Of a stretch of DNA of 64,000 nt, positions 35,313 through 43,966 are shown in pieces. Made by a program: the position numbers and the translations under genes. Every line of letters begins with the position of its first letter. Position 1 is the first letter of the stretch. The DNA is taken from assembly GCA_007693585.1 (NCBI GenBank), contig REDH01000065.1:1-64000 (forward strand). The letters run 5' to 3'. The notes beneath the pieces were generated by a model that was not told the origin of the DNA, searched no databases, and saw only the letters and a list, made by a program, of their open reading frames with translations. The stretch comes from Deltaproteobacteria bacterium. GTDB lineage: Bacteria; Myxococcota_A; Bradymonadia; REDH01.

Positions 35313-36068
35313 CTACTTGCCGAACAGTTTGGCGAGAAAGCCCTTCTGCGTGTTCTTCTTTCTCGTCCGGATCAACCGGAGGTTCGAGGTGGCGACCGGG
35401 TGCTTCGGGCGCAGCTCCAGCACCCTTCGGTAGCTCTGCTCGGCGAGCTCGGCGTCGTTGTCGTTGCGGGCCACGTGTCCGAGAAACAGGTGCGCATCGG
35501 CACAGTTCTCGTTCTCCTCCACGAGTTTTCGCAGCCGCACCTTCACGCCGGCCCGTTCCTTGTCCACGGCCTTTCCCTTCGGGAGCTTGTCGAGCAGTCC
35601 GTACTTTGCCCATTCACTCCATGCGAGGAACTGCGGCTCGTCGGGGTTGAGTTCGAGTGCCGTGTTGAGGTTGGACCGCGCCTGGGACAGATCGCCGCGT
35701 TCGACGAGCCGCTTGGCGAGCCGAAACAGTTCGTCCGCGCGGAGAATGGCCTCCACCTCGGCTCCTGCCGCGGCCGCATCCCCGGCCGCGAGGTTCTCGT
35801 CGTATTCCTGACGCCGTGCGGGGTTGCCGAGGACCCGCTGCGCCTCGTTGATGGCGCCGAAGACCTTCTGGAGCTTGTCCCGCACGGCGTCATCGGCCTT
35901 GAGGTCCGGATGCGCGTCCACGTGGAACTTCTTGGCCATGCCGTGGAAGGCGTGTCGAATGTCCTGACTCGAGGCATCCTGCGGCACGCCGAGCACGTCA
36001 TAGTGGGTGCGGTTGCCGAGTTCTGCGAGGATGGCGTCCACTTCGGCCAGGAATTGGTCACGTTGCAT
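35313..36068 (-). CDS. J-domain-like protein with C-terminal TPR region
   Basis: 251 residues. Residues 22-90 align with a DnaJ J domain (HYDVLGVPQDASSQDIRHAF, INEAQRVLGNPARRQEYD). At the position of the HPD tripeptide the protein reads HVD (KKFHVDAHPD, residues 47-54), with an HPD three residues later where canonical proteins read KNPD. Stimulation of Hsp70 may therefore be lost or altered. Residues 120-230 look like TPR helices (ARSNLNTALELNPDEP, AEQSYRRVLELRPKHP). There is no signal peptide or membrane segment. ATG 36068 is preceded by GGAGG at suitable spacing. Confidence 0.75.
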   Translation of the reverse strand: MQRDQFLAEVDAILAELGNRTHYDVLGVPQDASSQDIRHAFHGMAKKFHVDAHPDLKADDAVRDKLQKVFGAINEAQRVLGNPARRQEYDENLAAGDAAAAGAEVEAILRADELFRLAKRLVERGDLSQARSNLNTALELNPDEPQFLAWSEWAKYGLLDKLPKGKAVDKERAGVKVRLRKLVEENENCADAHLFLGHVARNDNDAELAEQSYRRVLELRPKHPVATSNLRLIRTRKKNTQKGFLAKLFGK

Positions 36069-36330
36069 TCGGGTCATCCTCCGTTGTCTCGTGCTTCGTG
36101 ACGCACCACGCGGTGTCATGCGGTCGCAGCGACCTGCCGCGACGTTCGGGGTACATGCTCGGGCTGGATGGGGAGACCATCGTTGCCACTCGATTTGCAG
36201 GCCTGGCTCGACTGGCCGGGTCGCAAGCCTCGGATTCTACCCTTCTCGGAGAATTCTTCAAGGAAACCCTCACGAGCCGGGACGGGTGACACCTGGGGCG
36301 GTTCACCTGTGGGTCTCATGCGTTCGGGAG

Positions 36331-36404
36331 TGGCGATGCAGGGACTTGAACCCCGGACCTAACGGATATGAGCCGTTTGCTCTAACCAGCTGAGCTACAT
36401 CGCC
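36331..36404 (-). tRNA. tRNA-Met (anticodon CAT)
   Basis: A full cloverleaf reads on the minus strand in 74 bases: acceptor stem GGCGATG/CATCGCC, D-stem GCTC/GAGC, anticodon stem AACGG/CCGTT with loop CTCATAT, T-stem CGGGG/CCCTG with TTCAAGT, discriminator A. The 3' CCA is not encoded. The anticodon CAT fits elongator Met. The lysidine-modified Ile2 tRNA has the same gene anticodon and is not fully excluded. Confidence 0.93.
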
Positions 36405-36442
36405 GAATGAGTTCGCCGCGCTTGGGCGGGGAACGGCGAGCG

Positions 36443-36471
36443 CGTATATCCGCCGCCGGCTCCGCCGTCAA
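36443..36471 (-). promoter_or_regulatory. Sigma-70 promoter of tRNA-Met
   Basis: On the minus strand TTGACG (36466-36471) and TATACG (36443-36448) are exactly 17 bases apart, 38 bases upstream of the tRNA 5' end. The element lies just downstream of the penicillin-binding protein stop, so the tRNA has its own promoter. Confidence 0.65.
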
Positions 36472-36483
36472 GCGAACTCGTCT

Positions 36484-37869
36484 CTACCGGAGGCTGGCCA
36501 GCACGGCCTCGCTCGCGAGGTGGCTTCCCCGGACCCACCATGTGGGGGTGCTGGCGACGAGACCGCTGACGGCGACGCGACGCTCGCCGCGCGCGCTGTG
36601 TCCGGTGAACCAGGTGTAGAGGAAGTAGACCTCCGGATTCACCCCGTGGGCGGGCCGGTTCGACAGCGTGCCCGTCTTGCCGCGCACACGCAGATCCGCG
36701 GGCCAGCCGCTGCGCTGCGCAAAGTAGTTTCGGGCGGTGCCGGTGGTGCACGTATCCGCCTGGGTCTGATCGAGCAGTCGGCTGTGCTCCGGCGACATTG
36801 GCCGGCGCCACTCCACCGGCCGGTGGACGTAGGACACCGTTCCGTCCGCCTCCTCGATGGCCGCGACGATGGCCGGAACCATCATGACCCCGTCGTTGGC
36901 GATCGCGGCCTGGATCATCGCCCCGTGCAGTGGTGAGAGCCACGAGTGGCGGAACCCTGCGGCGGCCCGTGCAAATTCGATCCGGTCCTCCGGCATGACC
37001 GCGCGGGACGATTCGATGCTCATCTCGAACGGGATCCGCGCATTGAAGCCGAAACGTTCCGCATGCTCCTGCAGCCGTGCCGGCGTCAGGTACCGATCGG
37101 CGAAACGCGCGAAGATGACGTTGCCCGATCGCGCCATCGCCGTGGCGAAGCTCCAGCACGTCTGGTCGAGGGCGGGGTTGGGCGTCAGGTGCGACAGTTC
37201 GAAACCACTCGTGCCACCGCTGAAGCACTCCTCCGATGAGGGGGTGACGTGGCCGTCCGCGATGAGCGCAGCCCCGGTGATGACCTTGAACACCGATGCG
37301 GCGAACGCCAGGCTCCGCCGCGCGAGCTCGGGACCGATGCGCTCCTCGTTGTGGGCGTCGGCCAGGGCGATGACGCGACCGGTCGTCGCGTCGAGCACCA
37401 CCGCCGCCTGGCCCGGCTCCGGGTGGCGCCCCACGAGGGCCTCGAGATGGCGCTGGGGTCCGCGCTCGAGCGTCAGGATGGCCGTCCTGCCGTCATCCAG
37501 CTCCGCCACGTACGCGTCCCGTCCGTCGTCCCAGCGGATTCGTTCCGCGTGTACCTGCACGTCCGCGAGGCCCCAGCGCCCCCACGGCACCTCGGGTGTT
37601 GCCTCGGCCGCCGCAGCCGTGGCCCGTTCGAGTTCGACCATCGCCCCGGCCACCGCGGCCCGGGAATCCAGCGGCGAGAGTGCGGGCAGGATGTCGCCGG
37701 CCCCCATGCCCGCTGGCGCCTCGACCACCGAGATGTAGGACACCCTCCGATCCGGAAGCGTTTGACTGGCCACGATGGTCGCGGCAAAGAGCACGGCCAA
37801 CGCTGCACCTGCAGCGGCCAGACGCGGGGAGAACCGTGCCCCCCTTTCCTCTCGACGCGTTTCGGACAT
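36484..37869 (-). CDS. Penicillin-binding protein, transpeptidase domain
   Basis: 461 residues: one N-terminal membrane helix (AGAALAVLFAATIVAS), a short periplasmic spacer and a transpeptidase domain. Active-site motifs are SVFK (Ser192/Lys195), SGN (248-250) and KTGT (from 398), so it should acylate and be beta-lactam sensitive. It lacks the long N-terminal pedestal of PBP2/PBP3 (usually about 600 residues) and has no glycosyltransferase domain. Two or more Cys residues may form disulfides. It could be a D,D-transpeptidase of unusual small size or a diverged BlaR/PBP-like protein. GGAGGAG precedes ATG 37869. Confidence 0.85.
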   Translation of the reverse strand: MSETRREERGARFSPRLAAAGAALAVLFAATIVASQTLPDRRVSYISVVEAPAGMGAGDILPALSPLDSRAAVAGAMVELERATAAAAEATPEVPWGRWGLADVQVHAERIRWDDGRDAYVAELDDGRTAILTLERGPQRHLEALVGRHPEPGQAAVVLDATTGRVIALADAHNEERIGPELARRSLAFAASVFKVITGAALIADGHVTPSSEECFSGGTSGFELSHLTPNPALDQTCWSFATAMARSGNVIFARFADRYLTPARLQEHAERFGFNARIPFEMSIESSRAVMPEDRIEFARAAAGFRHSWLSPLHGAMIQAAIANDGVMMVPAIVAAIEEADGTVSYVHRPVEWRRPMSPEHSRLLDQTQADTCTTGTARNYFAQRSGWPADLRVRGKTGTLSNRPAHGVNPEVYFLYTWFTGHSARGERRVAVSGLVASTPTWWVRGSHLASEAVLASLR

Positions 37870-37959
37870 GATGGACTCCTCCTTCCGGCTGTGGACCGGA
37901 GGCCGCGTGCGGCCCCTCCTGTCCCGAACGGCACCGGATCCTAGCAATCCCGACGGTGC

Positions 37960-39066
37960 ATGACGAGTTTTGAAGACAGCGCCCTGTGGAACTACGACCT
38001 GCCCGAGTCGCAGATCGCCGCACGCCCCACACCGCGGCGCCCGGACGCCCGCATGCTTGTCGTCCCCGGAACGGGCAGCTTCGAGGACCGCACCGTTCGC
38101 GATCTGCCCGACCTGCTCCGCGCAGGCGACCTGCTCGTCGTCAACGACGCCCGCGTCACCCCCGCGCGACTCCACGGGCGCCGGAGTACCGGTGGTGCGG
38201 TCGAGCTTCTCGTCGTGGGACTCGGCGAGGAAGGACGCTGGGAAGAGGACGGAGGGCCTTTCGTCGCCCTCCACCGCTCCAATCGCACGCTTCGCGATGG
38301 CGAACAGGTCTTTCTGGACGGGAACGGTCCCTCGCTGACGCTCGTCGAGCGGGCCGATGGCGGCCGTGCCCTCTTCTCCTGCGACGAACCGTCGCTCCTC
38401 GACGTCCTCGAACGCTGGGGCGCCATGCCGCTTCCTCCCTACATCGTCCGCAGGCGGGAGCGGCTCGACGACGCGGCGGACGTGGACGACGCCGAACGCT
38501 ACCAGACCGTGTTCGCACAACGACCCGGTGCCGTGGCCGCACCGACGGCCGGTCTGCACTTCGACCGGAACCTGCTGGACGCCGTAAGGGACCGGGGCGT
38601 CCGCACCGCACCGGTGACCCTGCTCGTGGGCACGGGTACCTTCCGACCAGTCGGCGACGGAGGACTCGCCGCCCATCCCATGCACCGCGAGTGGTACGAC
38701 GTCCCGCAGGACACCGCAGCACTGATTCGCTCGACCCGCGCCGCAGGTGGACGGGTCGTGGCCGTCGGCACCACGGTCGTCCGGACGCTCGAAGCCGCTG
38801 CACTCGGTTCCAGCGACGACGTTCCGCGCGCCGGAGCCGACTCCACCTGCCTTCTCATCCGCCCCGGACACCGGTGGCGGGTGGTCGACGCCCTCTTCAC
38901 CAACTTCCACCTGCCGCGCTCCACCCTGCTGGCCCTCGTGGCGGCCTTCGGGGGAACCGCGCGCGTCGGGGCGGCCTACGAACACGCCATCCGGTGCGGC
39001 TACCGCTTCTATTCCTACGGCGACAGCATGTTTCTGCCCGGCCCGCCCTGCCCCCCCGCATCATGA
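37960..39066 (+). CDS. queA: S-adenosylmethionine:tRNA ribosyltransferase-isomerase
   Basis: QueA transfers the ribosyl part of SAM to preQ1 in tRNA, giving epoxyqueuosine. It has 368 residues (usual about 350). Signatures are WNYDLPESQIAARP, VVNDARVTPARL, PLPPYIVR, QTVFAQRPGAVAAPTAGLHF, VGTGTFRPV and TNFHLPRSTLL. ATG 37960 overlaps no other gene. Its stop overlaps the tgt start (ATGA), the usual queA-tgt arrangement, and both belong to queuosine synthesis. Confidence 0.96.
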   Translation: MTSFEDSALWNYDLPESQIAARPTPRRPDARMLVVPGTGSFEDRTVRDLPDLLRAGDLLVVNDARVTPARLHGRRSTGGAVELLVVGLGEEGRWEEDGGPFVALHRSNRTLRDGEQVFLDGNGPSLTLVERADGGRALFSCDEPSLLDVLERWGAMPLPPYIVRRRERLDDAADVDDAERYQTVFAQRPGAVAAPTAGLHFDRNLLDAVRDRGVRTAPVTLLVGTGTFRPVGDGGLAAHPMHREWYDVPQDTAALIRSTRAAGGRVVAVGTTVVRTLEAAALGSSDDVPRAGADSTCLLIRPGHRWRVVDALFTNFHLPRSTLLALVAAFGGTARVGAAYEHAIRCGYRFYSYGDSMFLPGPPCPPAS

Positions 39067-40259
39067 CCAGCCGACTCGAGTTCACGACCCGACAGCAGGA
39101 CAGCGCCACCTCCGCCAGAGCCGGAGAGATCCGACTCGCCCGCGGCCGGATCGAGACGCCCATGTTCATGCCCGTGGGGACCGTCGGTTCCGTCAAGGGA
39201 CTGGAGCCGCGCGATCTGGTCGACATGGACGCCCGGATCATCCTCGGGAACACCTACCACCTGTACCTGCGCCCCGGGGAGCAGGTCCTCGAGCAGATGG
39301 GCGGCCTGCACCGTTTCATGGCATGGGATGGCCCCATCCTCACGGACTCCGGAGGCTTCCAGTTCTTCAGCCTCTCGCGGTTCGCCAGGGTGGACGACGA
39401 TGGCGTCCGCTTCCGGTCGCACCTCGACGGCAGCCGCCACGCGTTCACGCCCGAGTCGGTCATCGAGACACAGCGGGTCATCGGTTCGGACATCCGGATG
39501 GTGCTCGATGACTGCCCCGCCCTCCCCGCCCCCCGCAGCCGGATCCTGGAGGCCATGCGGCGCACGACCCTCTGGGCACAACGAAGCCTTCAGGCCGCGC
39601 GCCACCTCGACGGGGCCACCTTCGCCATCGTCCAGGGGGGCACCGATCGGACACTCCGGCGGGAGCACCTCGACGCGCTGTCGTCGCTGTCCTTCGAGGG
39701 GCGAACGTTCGAGGGTCTTGCCCTCGGGGGCCTCGCCGTCGGCGAGAGCGCCGCGGAGATGGACGAAGTGCTGCACGAGATCGCCCCCCGGATGCCACAG
39801 GATCGACCCCGCTATCTCATGGGAGTGGGCAAACCCGGGGATATCCTGCAGGCGATCGCGGCCGGGATCGACCTGTTCGACTGCGTTCTGCCCACCCGGA
39901 ACGCCCGCACCGGTCAGCTGTTCACGCGCGAGGGCGCCCTGAACCTGCGCAACGCCCGACATCGCGTGGACGATCGACCCATCGACGCCGAGTGCCCCTG
40001 TCCCGTCTGCGCGACCCACTCCCGCGCGTACCTCGCGCATCTCTTCCGGTCCCGGGAAATCCTCGCCCCCCGGCTCGCCTCGATCCACAACCTCCGCTTC
40101 TACCTCGACCTCGTGCGCGAGGCGCGCAGCGCCATCATCCGGGGGGACTACGAACGCTGGATGAACGCCACCATGCGGCGGTGGCAGGGCACCGGCGGAC
40201 CCGACATGGGAGCGCGCACGCAGGGAGGCTCCGGGGTTGACCCCCGGATCCCGGTCTGA
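39063..40259 (+). CDS. tgt: Queuine/preQ1 tRNA-guanine transglycosylase
   Basis: Tgt exchanges G34 for preQ1 in Asp, Asn, His and Tyr tRNAs. It has 398 residues. Present are the base-recognition aspartate in LTDSGGFQFFSL, GGLAVGE, the nucleophile Asp region DLFDCVLPTRNARTG and the zinc site CPCPVCATHSRAYLAHLF (Cys-x-Cys-x2-Cys plus His). ATG 39063 overlaps queA by 4 bases. yajC-secD-secF follow, an order shared by many proteobacteria. Confidence 0.96.
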   Translation: MTSRLEFTTRQQDSATSARAGEIRLARGRIETPMFMPVGTVGSVKGLEPRDLVDMDARIILGNTYHLYLRPGEQVLEQMGGLHRFMAWDGPILTDSGGFQFFSLSRFARVDDDGVRFRSHLDGSRHAFTPESVIETQRVIGSDIRMVLDDCPALPAPRSRILEAMRRTTLWAQRSLQAARHLDGATFAIVQGGTDRTLRREHLDALSSLSFEGRTFEGLALGGLAVGESAAEMDEVLHEIAPRMPQDRPRYLMGVGKPGDILQAIAAGIDLFDCVLPTRNARTGQLFTREGALNLRNARHRVDDRPIDAECPCPVCATHSRAYLAHLFRSREILAPRLASIHNLRFYLDLVREARSAIIRGDYERWMNATMRRWQGTGGPDMGARTQGGSGVDPRIPV

Positions 40260-40338
40260 TAACCCCTCGCGCTCCGCGAAGGCCGACCAGATTCGCCTGC
40301 GGTTCGCACTCCGTCCGAGTTCCCCGGTTTTGTCCGAG

Positions 40339-40737
40339 ATGACCAGCCCGCTTCAGCCCATGCTCGCCCAGGCGTCGGGAGCCGACTGCCTGTCGACGGG
40401 GCTCATGTTTCTTGGCATGCTGCTGATCTTCTACTTCCTGCTGATCCGCCCGCAGATCAAGGAACAGCAGAAGCTCGAGGAGATTCGCTCCGCGCTGAAG
40501 GTCGAGGACCGCGTCATCACCTCCGGGGGAATCTACGGCCGAATCGTCGACATCGAGACCGACCGGGTGACCATCGAGGTCGCGCCGAAGACGCGAATGA
40601 AGGTTGCGCGTCAGAACGTGATGCAGAAGGACGAGAGTACTCCCACGCGAACCGAGGAGCCGGCTCCGGGCCGCCGAAAGGGCCGCAAGGGGAAGGATGA
40701 CGCGAAGGAAGGCGACACGGGAAGCGACGACGACTGA
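40339..40737 (+). CDS. yajC: Preprotein translocase accessory subunit YajC
   Basis: 132 residues from ATG 40339. One membrane helix (LMFLGMLLIFYFLLIRPQ) is followed by the YajC cytoplasmic fold (EEIRSALKVEDRVITSGGIYGRIV, VAPKTRMKVAR) and a charged, probably disordered C-terminal tail of about 35 residues. YajC associates with SecD/SecF in the holotranslocon. The gene lies between tgt and secD with gaps of about 80 and 98 bases, and the five genes from queA to secF are all on the plus strand. Confidence 0.93.
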   Translation: MTSPLQPMLAQASGADCLSTGLMFLGMLLIFYFLLIRPQIKEQQKLEEIRSALKVEDRVITSGGIYGRIVDIETDRVTIEVAPKTRMKVARQNVMQKDESTPTRTEEPAPGRRKGRKGKDDAKEGDTGSDDD

Positions 40738-40835
40738 CCCGCGAGCGGGCGTCGCCCCATATCGATGAGCCCCGAGGCATCCGCACGACGACGAGTTTCG
40801 TCGCGGAGCCGGGCCCGAGCCGGAGACACGAGAGC

Positions 40836-42581
40836 ATGGAAGGCGGTTGGTGGACAAGGTTCGTGGTGATGATCGTGGCCATGGTCGCGGGCGTCATCCT
40901 TTTGATTCCCACGTTCTATGCCGTCGACGAGGACGACCCCGACTCGTGGCCGGGATGGTACGCGTGGCTGACCGACACGATCGACGCGCGGATCACGCCG
41001 GGCCTCGACCTGCAGGGGGGGCTTCACCTCCAGTACCAGGTCGACGTCGACCGCGCGATCAGTGACCGCGTCGATCGGTACGTCGAGGATCTCCGTCGCA
41101 TGGCGCGGCGCAGCCACCCGGACGCACGAGTCACCGTCGAGCGGTTGGCCGGCACCCCCGCGATCCGCGTGCGCGCCGAGGGCATCGCCGTGCGCGACGT
41201 CTTCGACGATGACACCATCCAGCTCATGAACCTTCGGGTCGTCCCCGAGGCCGGCGGCGCCGTGCGCTACGAGATGGACTCCGAGTTCATCGAGCAGCAG
41301 AAGGCCTACGCGATCGAACAGGCCATCGAGACCATCCGGCGCCGAATCGACGCCCTCGGCGTCGCAGAACCGTCGCTGAGCCGACGCGGCGAGACCGACA
41401 TCATCGTCCAGCTCCCCGGCCTCAACGAGGAGCAGTTCGAACAGGCCAAGGAGCTCATCGGCACCACCGCGCAGCTCCAGTTCAAGATGGTCCATCCGCA
41501 GGACAGGACCTTCTTCACCACCGTGGACCTGCCCGAACGCGAGGGCGTCACGATGCGCGGCGACCGGCCACAGGGCGAGTCCCTCGAGGTGCTCCGCGAA
41601 CTCTTCCGCGACGTGGAACCCCCCGCGGGCACCGAGGTTCGCTTCATCGAGGTGGAACAGACCAACCGGACGACCGCCGAAGTCGAGGTCGTCGGGTACC
41701 AGCCGATGCTCCTCTCCTCCACCGCGCAGCTCACCGGCGAATACATCACCGACGCGCGCGTCGCCGTCGACCCGCGGGACAACCGTCCGTACGTCTCCCT
41801 CACCTTCGACGCCACGGGCGCACGCCTCTTCGCGGACCTCACCGGCAACCATGTCGACGAGCAGATGGCCATCGTCCTCGATGACATCATCTCCTCCGCA
41901 CCCCGCATCAACGAGCGCATCGCCGGCGGACGCGCCCAGATCACCATGGGCCGCTCCGGATCGTACAACGAGATCTACAACCAGTCCGAGCGCCTCGTCA
42001 TCGTCCTGCGAAACGGTGCCCTGCCCGCCCCCATCGAGCTCCAGTTCGAGACCCAGGTGGGCCCCACCCTCGGGGCCGAGTCGGTCCGCTCCGGCGCCAT
42101 CTCCCTCACCGTCGCATTCCTTCTCGTCCTGCTGTTCATCCTCTGGTACTACAAGCTAGCAGGACTCATCGCCAACGTCGCGCTCTTCCTGAACGTCATC
42201 TTCATCCTGTCGATCCTCGCCTTCTTCAACGCCACCCTGACGCTGCCCGGCATCGCCGGAATCACGCTGACCATCGGCATGGCGATCGACGCGAACGTCA
42301 TCATCTTCGAACGCATCAAGGAGGAACTGCGGCTCGGCAAGACCCTGCGTTCCTCCGTGGAGTCCGGCTACGCCAAGGCCTTCTCCGCCATCATCGACGC
42401 CAACGTCACCACCGGCATCGCGTGCATCGTGCTCATGACCTACGGCTCCGGGCCCATCCGCGGCTTCGCTCTCACCCTGCTCGTCGGGGTCTTCTGCTCG
42501 CTGTACACCGCGCTGATCATCACCCGGATCGGCTTCGACTACCTGCTCGATGGCGCGAAGGTCTCGCGCATCAGCTTCTAA
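40836..42581 (+). CDS. secD: Protein translocase subunit SecD
   Basis: SecD and SecF form the RND-type membrane complex that uses the proton gradient to pull secreted proteins into the periplasm. It has 581 residues. After the first helix, GLDLQGGLHLQYQVD opens the large P1 periplasmic domain. The P1 head lies at about residues 225-375 (QLTGEYITDARVAV, YVSLTFD, AIVLDDIISSAPRI, GGRAQITMG). Five more helices follow, with the conserved TLPGIAGITLTIGMAID and NVIIFERIKEE. ATG 40836 starts the first helix. secF follows after 12 bases. Confidence 0.97.
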   Translation: MEGGWWTRFVVMIVAMVAGVILLIPTFYAVDEDDPDSWPGWYAWLTDTIDARITPGLDLQGGLHLQYQVDVDRAISDRVDRYVEDLRRMARRSHPDARVTVERLAGTPAIRVRAEGIAVRDVFDDDTIQLMNLRVVPEAGGAVRYEMDSEFIEQQKAYAIEQAIETIRRRIDALGVAEPSLSRRGETDIIVQLPGLNEEQFEQAKELIGTTAQLQFKMVHPQDRTFFTTVDLPEREGVTMRGDRPQGESLEVLRELFRDVEPPAGTEVRFIEVEQTNRTTAEVEVVGYQPMLLSSTAQLTGEYITDARVAVDPRDNRPYVSLTFDATGARLFADLTGNHVDEQMAIVLDDIISSAPRINERIAGGRAQITMGRSGSYNEIYNQSERLVIVLRNGALPAPIELQFETQVGPTLGAESVRSGAISLTVAFLLVLLFILWYYKLAGLIANVALFLNVIFILSILAFFNATLTLPGIAGITLTIGMAIDANVIIFERIKEELRLGKTLRSSVESGYAKAFSAIIDANVTTGIACIVLMTYGSGPIRGFALTLLVGVFCSLYTALIITRIGFDYLLDGAKVSRISF

Positions 42582-42593
42582 CGAGGACCACCC

Positions 42594-43850
42594 ATGGCTT
42601 CCTCCGCCGCCAAGTACAACTTCGACCTCATGGGGCGCCGTTCCACCTTCGGAATGGTCTCCGCCGCACTGGTCCTCCTCGCCCTCCTGGCCCTCGTCGT
42701 CTGGCCGGGCCCCAACTACGGCATCGACTTCGCCGGCGGAACCGACATTATCGTCCGCTTCAACGGTGAAGTCACCGACGGGGACATCCGGCAGGTCGTC
42801 GAGCAGGAACTCGGCTTCGAGAGCGTCTCCGTCCAGCGCTTCGGAAGCGCCTCCGACAACGAGTGGCTCATTCAGACACGAGAGACCAGCGCGATCCAGC
42901 CCGCGCTGCGACAGGCCGCCGCCGACGCCATCCAGGCCCGGTTCGGCGAAGGCGCCCGCGTCGAGTACAGCGACACCAGCGGAGACCGCTTCTTCGTCCA
43001 CCTGCCGGATACCGCCTACGATCTCGAGAACGCCGACGAGATCGCCGGCATCATCGATCCCAGGGTGTTCGCCCAACAGGCCCCCGCCCTCGCCGAGGAG
43101 ATCGACGCCATCTTCGCCAGCGCAGGACTCGACGACACCAGCACCGACACCTTCGGCAACCCAGCCGATCGACGCTTCCTCGTTCGCGTCCGCGCCATCC
43201 AGTCCGTTCTCGACCAGGGGCTGCGCGACTCCTTTGGCGACGTCTACGCCAACATCGAGCGCGTCGAGACAGTCGGACCACGCGTCGGTGCCCAGCTCCG
43301 AAACGACGGGATCAAGGCCGTCCTGCTCGCCCTGATCGGCATCCTCATCTACATCGCCGTTCGCTTCGACCTCCGATACGCGCCAGGCGCCGTCGCCGCA
43401 CTCGCCCACGACGTCCTCATCACACTCGGACTCCTCATGCTCCTCGGCGAGGAGATCAACCTCACGATCGTCGCGGCTCTCCTCACCATCGTCGGCTATT
43501 CACTCAACGACACCATCGTGAACTTCGACCGCATACGGGAGAACATCGAACTCGCAGGCGACCGGTTCGACATCGTCGAGCTCACCAACCGCAGCCTGAA
43601 CGAGTGCCTCAGTCGCACCATCCTCACCTCGACCACCACCCTCCTCGCCGTCGGCTCCATCTTCTTCCTCGGCGGCGGACTCATCCAGTCCTTCGGCCTC
43701 GCCATGATCATCGGCGTCATCATCGGGACCTACTCCAGCATCTACATCGCTGCGCCCATCTTCATGGTCACCAGCCGATACCTCGACGCCCGAGAGGCCG
43801 AGCGCGAGAAGCAGCTCAAGCTCAGCAGCCACGCCAGCGCAGAACTCTGA
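42594..43850 (+). CDS. secF: Protein translocase subunit SecF with enlarged periplasmic domain
   Basis: SecF completes the SecDF motor. Motifs are YGIDFAGGTDIIVRF near residue 42, SVQRFG, VGPRVGAQL at 227, AALAHDVLITLG and IVGYSLNDTIVNFDRIREN in the membrane domain. The protein is 418 residues, about 100 longer than usual (E. coli 323). The extra length lies between about 120 and 215 in the P1 periplasmic region, with a stretch DPRVFAQQAPALAEEIDAIF I cannot assign. It follows secD by 12 bases. Two adjacent hairpins lie between it and recJ. Confidence 0.95.
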   Translation: MASSAAKYNFDLMGRRSTFGMVSAALVLLALLALVVWPGPNYGIDFAGGTDIIVRFNGEVTDGDIRQVVEQELGFESVSVQRFGSASDNEWLIQTRETSAIQPALRQAAADAIQARFGEGARVEYSDTSGDRFFVHLPDTAYDLENADEIAGIIDPRVFAQQAPALAEEIDAIFASAGLDDTSTDTFGNPADRRFLVRVRAIQSVLDQGLRDSFGDVYANIERVETVGPRVGAQLRNDGIKAVLLALIGILIYIAVRFDLRYAPGAVAALAHDVLITLGLLMLLGEEINLTIVAALLTIVGYSLNDTIVNFDRIRENIELAGDRFDIVELTNRSLNECLSRTILTSTTTLLAVGSIFFLGGGLIQSFGLAMIIGVIIGTYSSIYIAAPIFMVTSRYLDAREAEREKQLKLSSHASAEL

Positions 43851-43904
43851 ATCCGCGTCACGCGATAATCGCCGGGTGGGGACTGGCGTGATGCCATCCA
43901 CCGT

Positions 43905-43930
43905 GGTTACCTTGTCACGGCAAAGTAACC
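43905..43930 (+). promoter_or_regulatory. Imperfect inverted repeat upstream of recJ
   Basis: GGTTAC (43905-43910) pairs with GTAACC (43925-43930). After one mismatch TTG pairs with CAA further in, leaving a 6-base loop. It directly abuts the second hairpin at 43931. It could be an operator or the first half of a leader structure. Confidence 0.45.
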
Positions 43931-43954
43931 TCGGGCTCCCGCACGGGAGCCCGA
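43931..43954 (+). terminator. Strong GC hairpin between secF and recJ
   Basis: TCGGGCTCCC and GGGAGCCCGA form a perfect 10-base stem with the loop GCAC. There is no T-tract, and the stem ends 12 bases before the recJ ATG. It may end sec transcripts, or it may hold the recJ initiation region in a leader structure. Confidence 0.5.
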
Positions 43955-43966
43955 CCGGATCCCACC

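Noticed and set aside
36331-36404. tRNA-Ile2 (CAT with lysidine)
   Set aside because: Same gene anticodon, but the overall sequence is closer to elongator tRNA-Met. The modification state cannot be read from DNA.
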